Source: Candidatus Falkowbacteria bacterium RIFOXYC2_FULL_47_12
Lineage (GTDB): Bacteria; Patescibacteriota; Patescibacteriia; Patescibacteriales; XYC2-FULL-47-12
Reading direction: 5' to 3'
NCBI GenBank assembly: GCA_001778285.1
Contig: MFGL01000017.1
Location: 5,905-13,583 of the forward strand
DNA length: 7,679 nucleotides
Every line of letters starts with the position of its first letter. Position 1 is the first letter of the stretch. The notes under the pieces were generated by a model. It ran no database searches. It was not told the DNA's origin and saw only the letters and a program-made list of their open reading frames with translations. Made by a program: the position numbers and the translations under genes. Below, one piece after another: positions 6,462 to 7,679 of the stretch.

Positions 6462-7328
6462 ATGTTTTTAGGCAAAAAAATAATTCTATATTTAGCATTT
6501 ATTTTATTATTTTTTTGCTTGCCGGCGTACGCGCAAAACGAAACCGGCCTCAAGCCGCCAACCCTGCAGATTAACATTCCCACACTCAACCTCGCCGAGT
6601 GGACGCCGCAAAATTCGAGCAACTGGGTGGGTGTCTACATTGTCGCCATTTACAAATACGGGGTTGGCATCATCGGCATTGTGGCGGCGGTCGTTATGAT
6701 GTTTGGCGGCATTTTATGGTTGACTGCCGGCGGCGACAGCGGCAAGGTAAGCGAAGCTAAAGAGTGGATAAAAGCCAGCCTCTACGGCCTGATTATCGCT
6801 CTGACTTCTTACACAATGTTGTATATTATTAATCCTGACTTGGTGAGTTTTGCTTCGTTGGATATTGATAAAATCAAACAAACCGCCACCACAAACGAAA
6901 GCGATGCTACGATTTCGGAAATCGCACTGACGTCCTCATTGAGCGGCGTCGGTAAGTTAACTAATGATGATGCGCTGACCGCGCTCAACGACAATATTAC
7001 GCTCAAATCTGGTGCGAGTTTGCAAAACGTAAGAGTTTCAACCGTTAACGGCCTCAATGCGTTCCAGCAGCAATTTGGCAATCCGCTGATTATCACGAGC
7101 GGCACCGAGGGAGACCACAATAACGGTACGCTTTCGCATGCGGAAGGCTTCAAAGTTGACCTGCGCACCAACGATAACCCGCAGCTCAAAAATTATATAA
7201 CGAGCAAAGGAACGCCTGCCGGCACGATTGCCGGATTTCCCGCCTATACGATGACTATCGGCAATTCCAACTACCGCTTTTTAATTGAATCTGACCACAT
7301 AGATACCCGTATTGTGCCAAAACCATAA
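6462..7328 (+). CDS. T4SS-pilin-like two-helix membrane protein fused to an M15-type zinc peptidase-like domain
   Basis: A 288-residue two-part protein. The N-terminus has a signal peptide (1-24, probable cut after LPAYA). After a short Pro-rich segment come two membrane helices (about 57-87 and 105-123) joined by a loop with WLTAGGDSGKVSEAKEWIKA. This resembles the VirB2/TrbC-like T4SS-pilin family found widely in Patescibacteria. A linker (about 130-165) leads to a C-terminal domain (about 166-288) with SHAEGFKVDL (225-234) and ESDH (276-279). These match the M15 metallopeptidase signatures S-x-H-x-x-G-x-x-x-D and E-x-x-H, giving zinc ligands His226, Asp233 and His279 and a catalytic base Glu276. 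M15 enzymes cut D-Ala-D-Ala or other peptidoglycan stem bonds. The TSGTEGDHN segment replaces the TSGYR-type stretch usual upstream, so activity is uncertain. It starts 7 bases after the DsbA-like gene and ends 6 before radA. Confidence 0.82.
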   Translation: MFLGKKIILYLAFILLFFCLPAYAQNETGLKPPTLQINIPTLNLAEWTPQNSSNWVGVYIVAIYKYGVGIIGIVAAVVMMFGGILWLTAGGDSGKVSEAKEWIKASLYGLIIALTSYTMLYIINPDLVSFASLDIDKIKQTATTNESDATISEIALTSSLSGVGKLTNDDALTALNDNITLKSGASLQNVRVSTVNGLNAFQQQFGNPLIITSGTEGDHNNGTLSHAEGFKVDLRTNDNPQLKNYITSKGTPAGTIAGFPAYTMTIGNSNYRFLIESDHIDTRIVPKP

Positions 7329-7334
7329 AGCGTT

Positions 7335-7679
7335 ATGCCAAAAACCGGAACCATCTACGTCTGCACAAACTGCAGCGCCCAGTCACCCAAATGGTCCGGG
7401 CGCTGTTTAGAATGCGGCGCCTGGGGCAGTTTCCGCGAGGACGCGGAGGCGAACTTGCGGAGCAAAACAACATCTGACATGCAAAAAGCGCCGGCGGCTG
7501 ACGTTATTGATTTAAGCGCGCTCAATACGGAAAATTTCCAGCGCCTGCCCACCGGCATTACTGAATGCGACCGTGTTTTGGGCGGCGGCATCGTGCCGGG
7601 CAGTTTGATTCTAATCGGCGGCGAGCCGGGCATCGGCAAATCAACCCTCGCATTACAAATCGCGGCCAACGTCGTTCCC
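7335..7679 (+). CDS. radA: DNA repair protein RadA/Sms, 5' part, cut by window edge
   Basis: A RecA-related, DnaB-like branch-migration helicase used in recombinational repair and, in naturally competent bacteria, in extending the D-loop during transformation. The 115 visible residues show the N-terminal zinc finger C10-x-x-C13 and C24-x-x-C27 within YVCTNCSAQSPKWSGRC and LECGAW. A linker (about 35-65) follows, then RLPTGITECDRVLGGGIVPGSLILIGGEPGIGKSTL with Walker A GGEPGIGKS at 95-103 (described here in overlapping parts: RLPTGITECDRVLGGG, IVPGSLILIGGEP, GIGKSTL). This order is diagnostic for RadA and excludes RecA or DnaB. The KNRFG motif and Lon-like C-terminal domain expected of the family lie beyond the right edge. 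The ATG at 7335 gives the expected N-terminus directly before the zinc finger, and it is 6 bases after the previous stop, suggesting operon membership. No Shine-Dalgarno is visible. Confidence 0.97.
   Translation, partial: MPKTGTIYVCTNCSAQSPKWSGRCLECGAWGSFREDAEANLRSKTTSDMQKAPAADVIDLSALNTENFQRLPTGITECDRVLGGGIVPGSLILIGGEPGIGKSTLALQIAANVVP

Noticed and set aside
1..7679. CRISPR arrays, tRNA or rRNA genes, insertion sequences and attachment sites
   Set aside because: I saw no regularly spaced repeats, cloverleaf-like sequences, transposase motifs or flanking duplications, and genes fill nearly the whole window.

Overview
The window looks like chromosomal DNA from a Patescibacteria (Candidate Phyla Radiation) bacterium, or another monoderm-like lineage. 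Evidence for this is a compact gene layout, a pilMNO-pilB cluster without the outer-membrane genes pilP and pilQ in their usual place, a two-helix T4SS-pilin-like membrane domain of a type common in that group, and almost no Shine-Dalgarno sequences. The lineage is an inference; no rRNA or other phylogenetic marker is present beyond part of radA. All genes read through with the standard stop codons (TAA, TAG and one TGA), so TGA is not recoded.

Left half, minus strand (4319 down to 1): one type IV pilus assembly operon in the order pilM (actin-like cytoplasmic ring), pilN (membrane protein with a very long N-terminal extension), pilO (coiled-coil membrane partner), a small single-helix membrane protein, and pilB (assembly ATPase). 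pilB runs off the left edge just after its Asp box. Gaps between genes are 4 to 15 bases, so they are probably co-transcribed and translationally coupled. pilT, pilC, the prepilin peptidase and the major pilins are not in the window and may lie beyond the left edge.

Centre (4320-4440): a 121-base divergent intergenic region with a good sigma-70-type promoter reading right and a weaker candidate reading left.

Right half, plus strand (4441 to 7679): a membrane-anchored six-repeat TolB-like beta-propeller, a membrane-anchored DsbA-like thiol oxidoreductase, a protein joining a T4SS-pilin-like two-helix membrane domain to an M15-type zinc peptidase-like domain, and the start of radA. Gaps are 4, 7 and 6 bases, again suggesting one transcript.

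Together the window encodes a cell-envelope machine (pilus), an extracytoplasmic folding and wall-remodelling set (propeller, DsbA-like, pilin-peptidase fusion) and a DNA-recombination protein used in natural transformation in other bacteria. A role in DNA uptake is plausible but inferred. The most unusual element is the pilin-peptidase fusion at 6462-7328, followed by the extended PilN and the small protein in the pilP slot.
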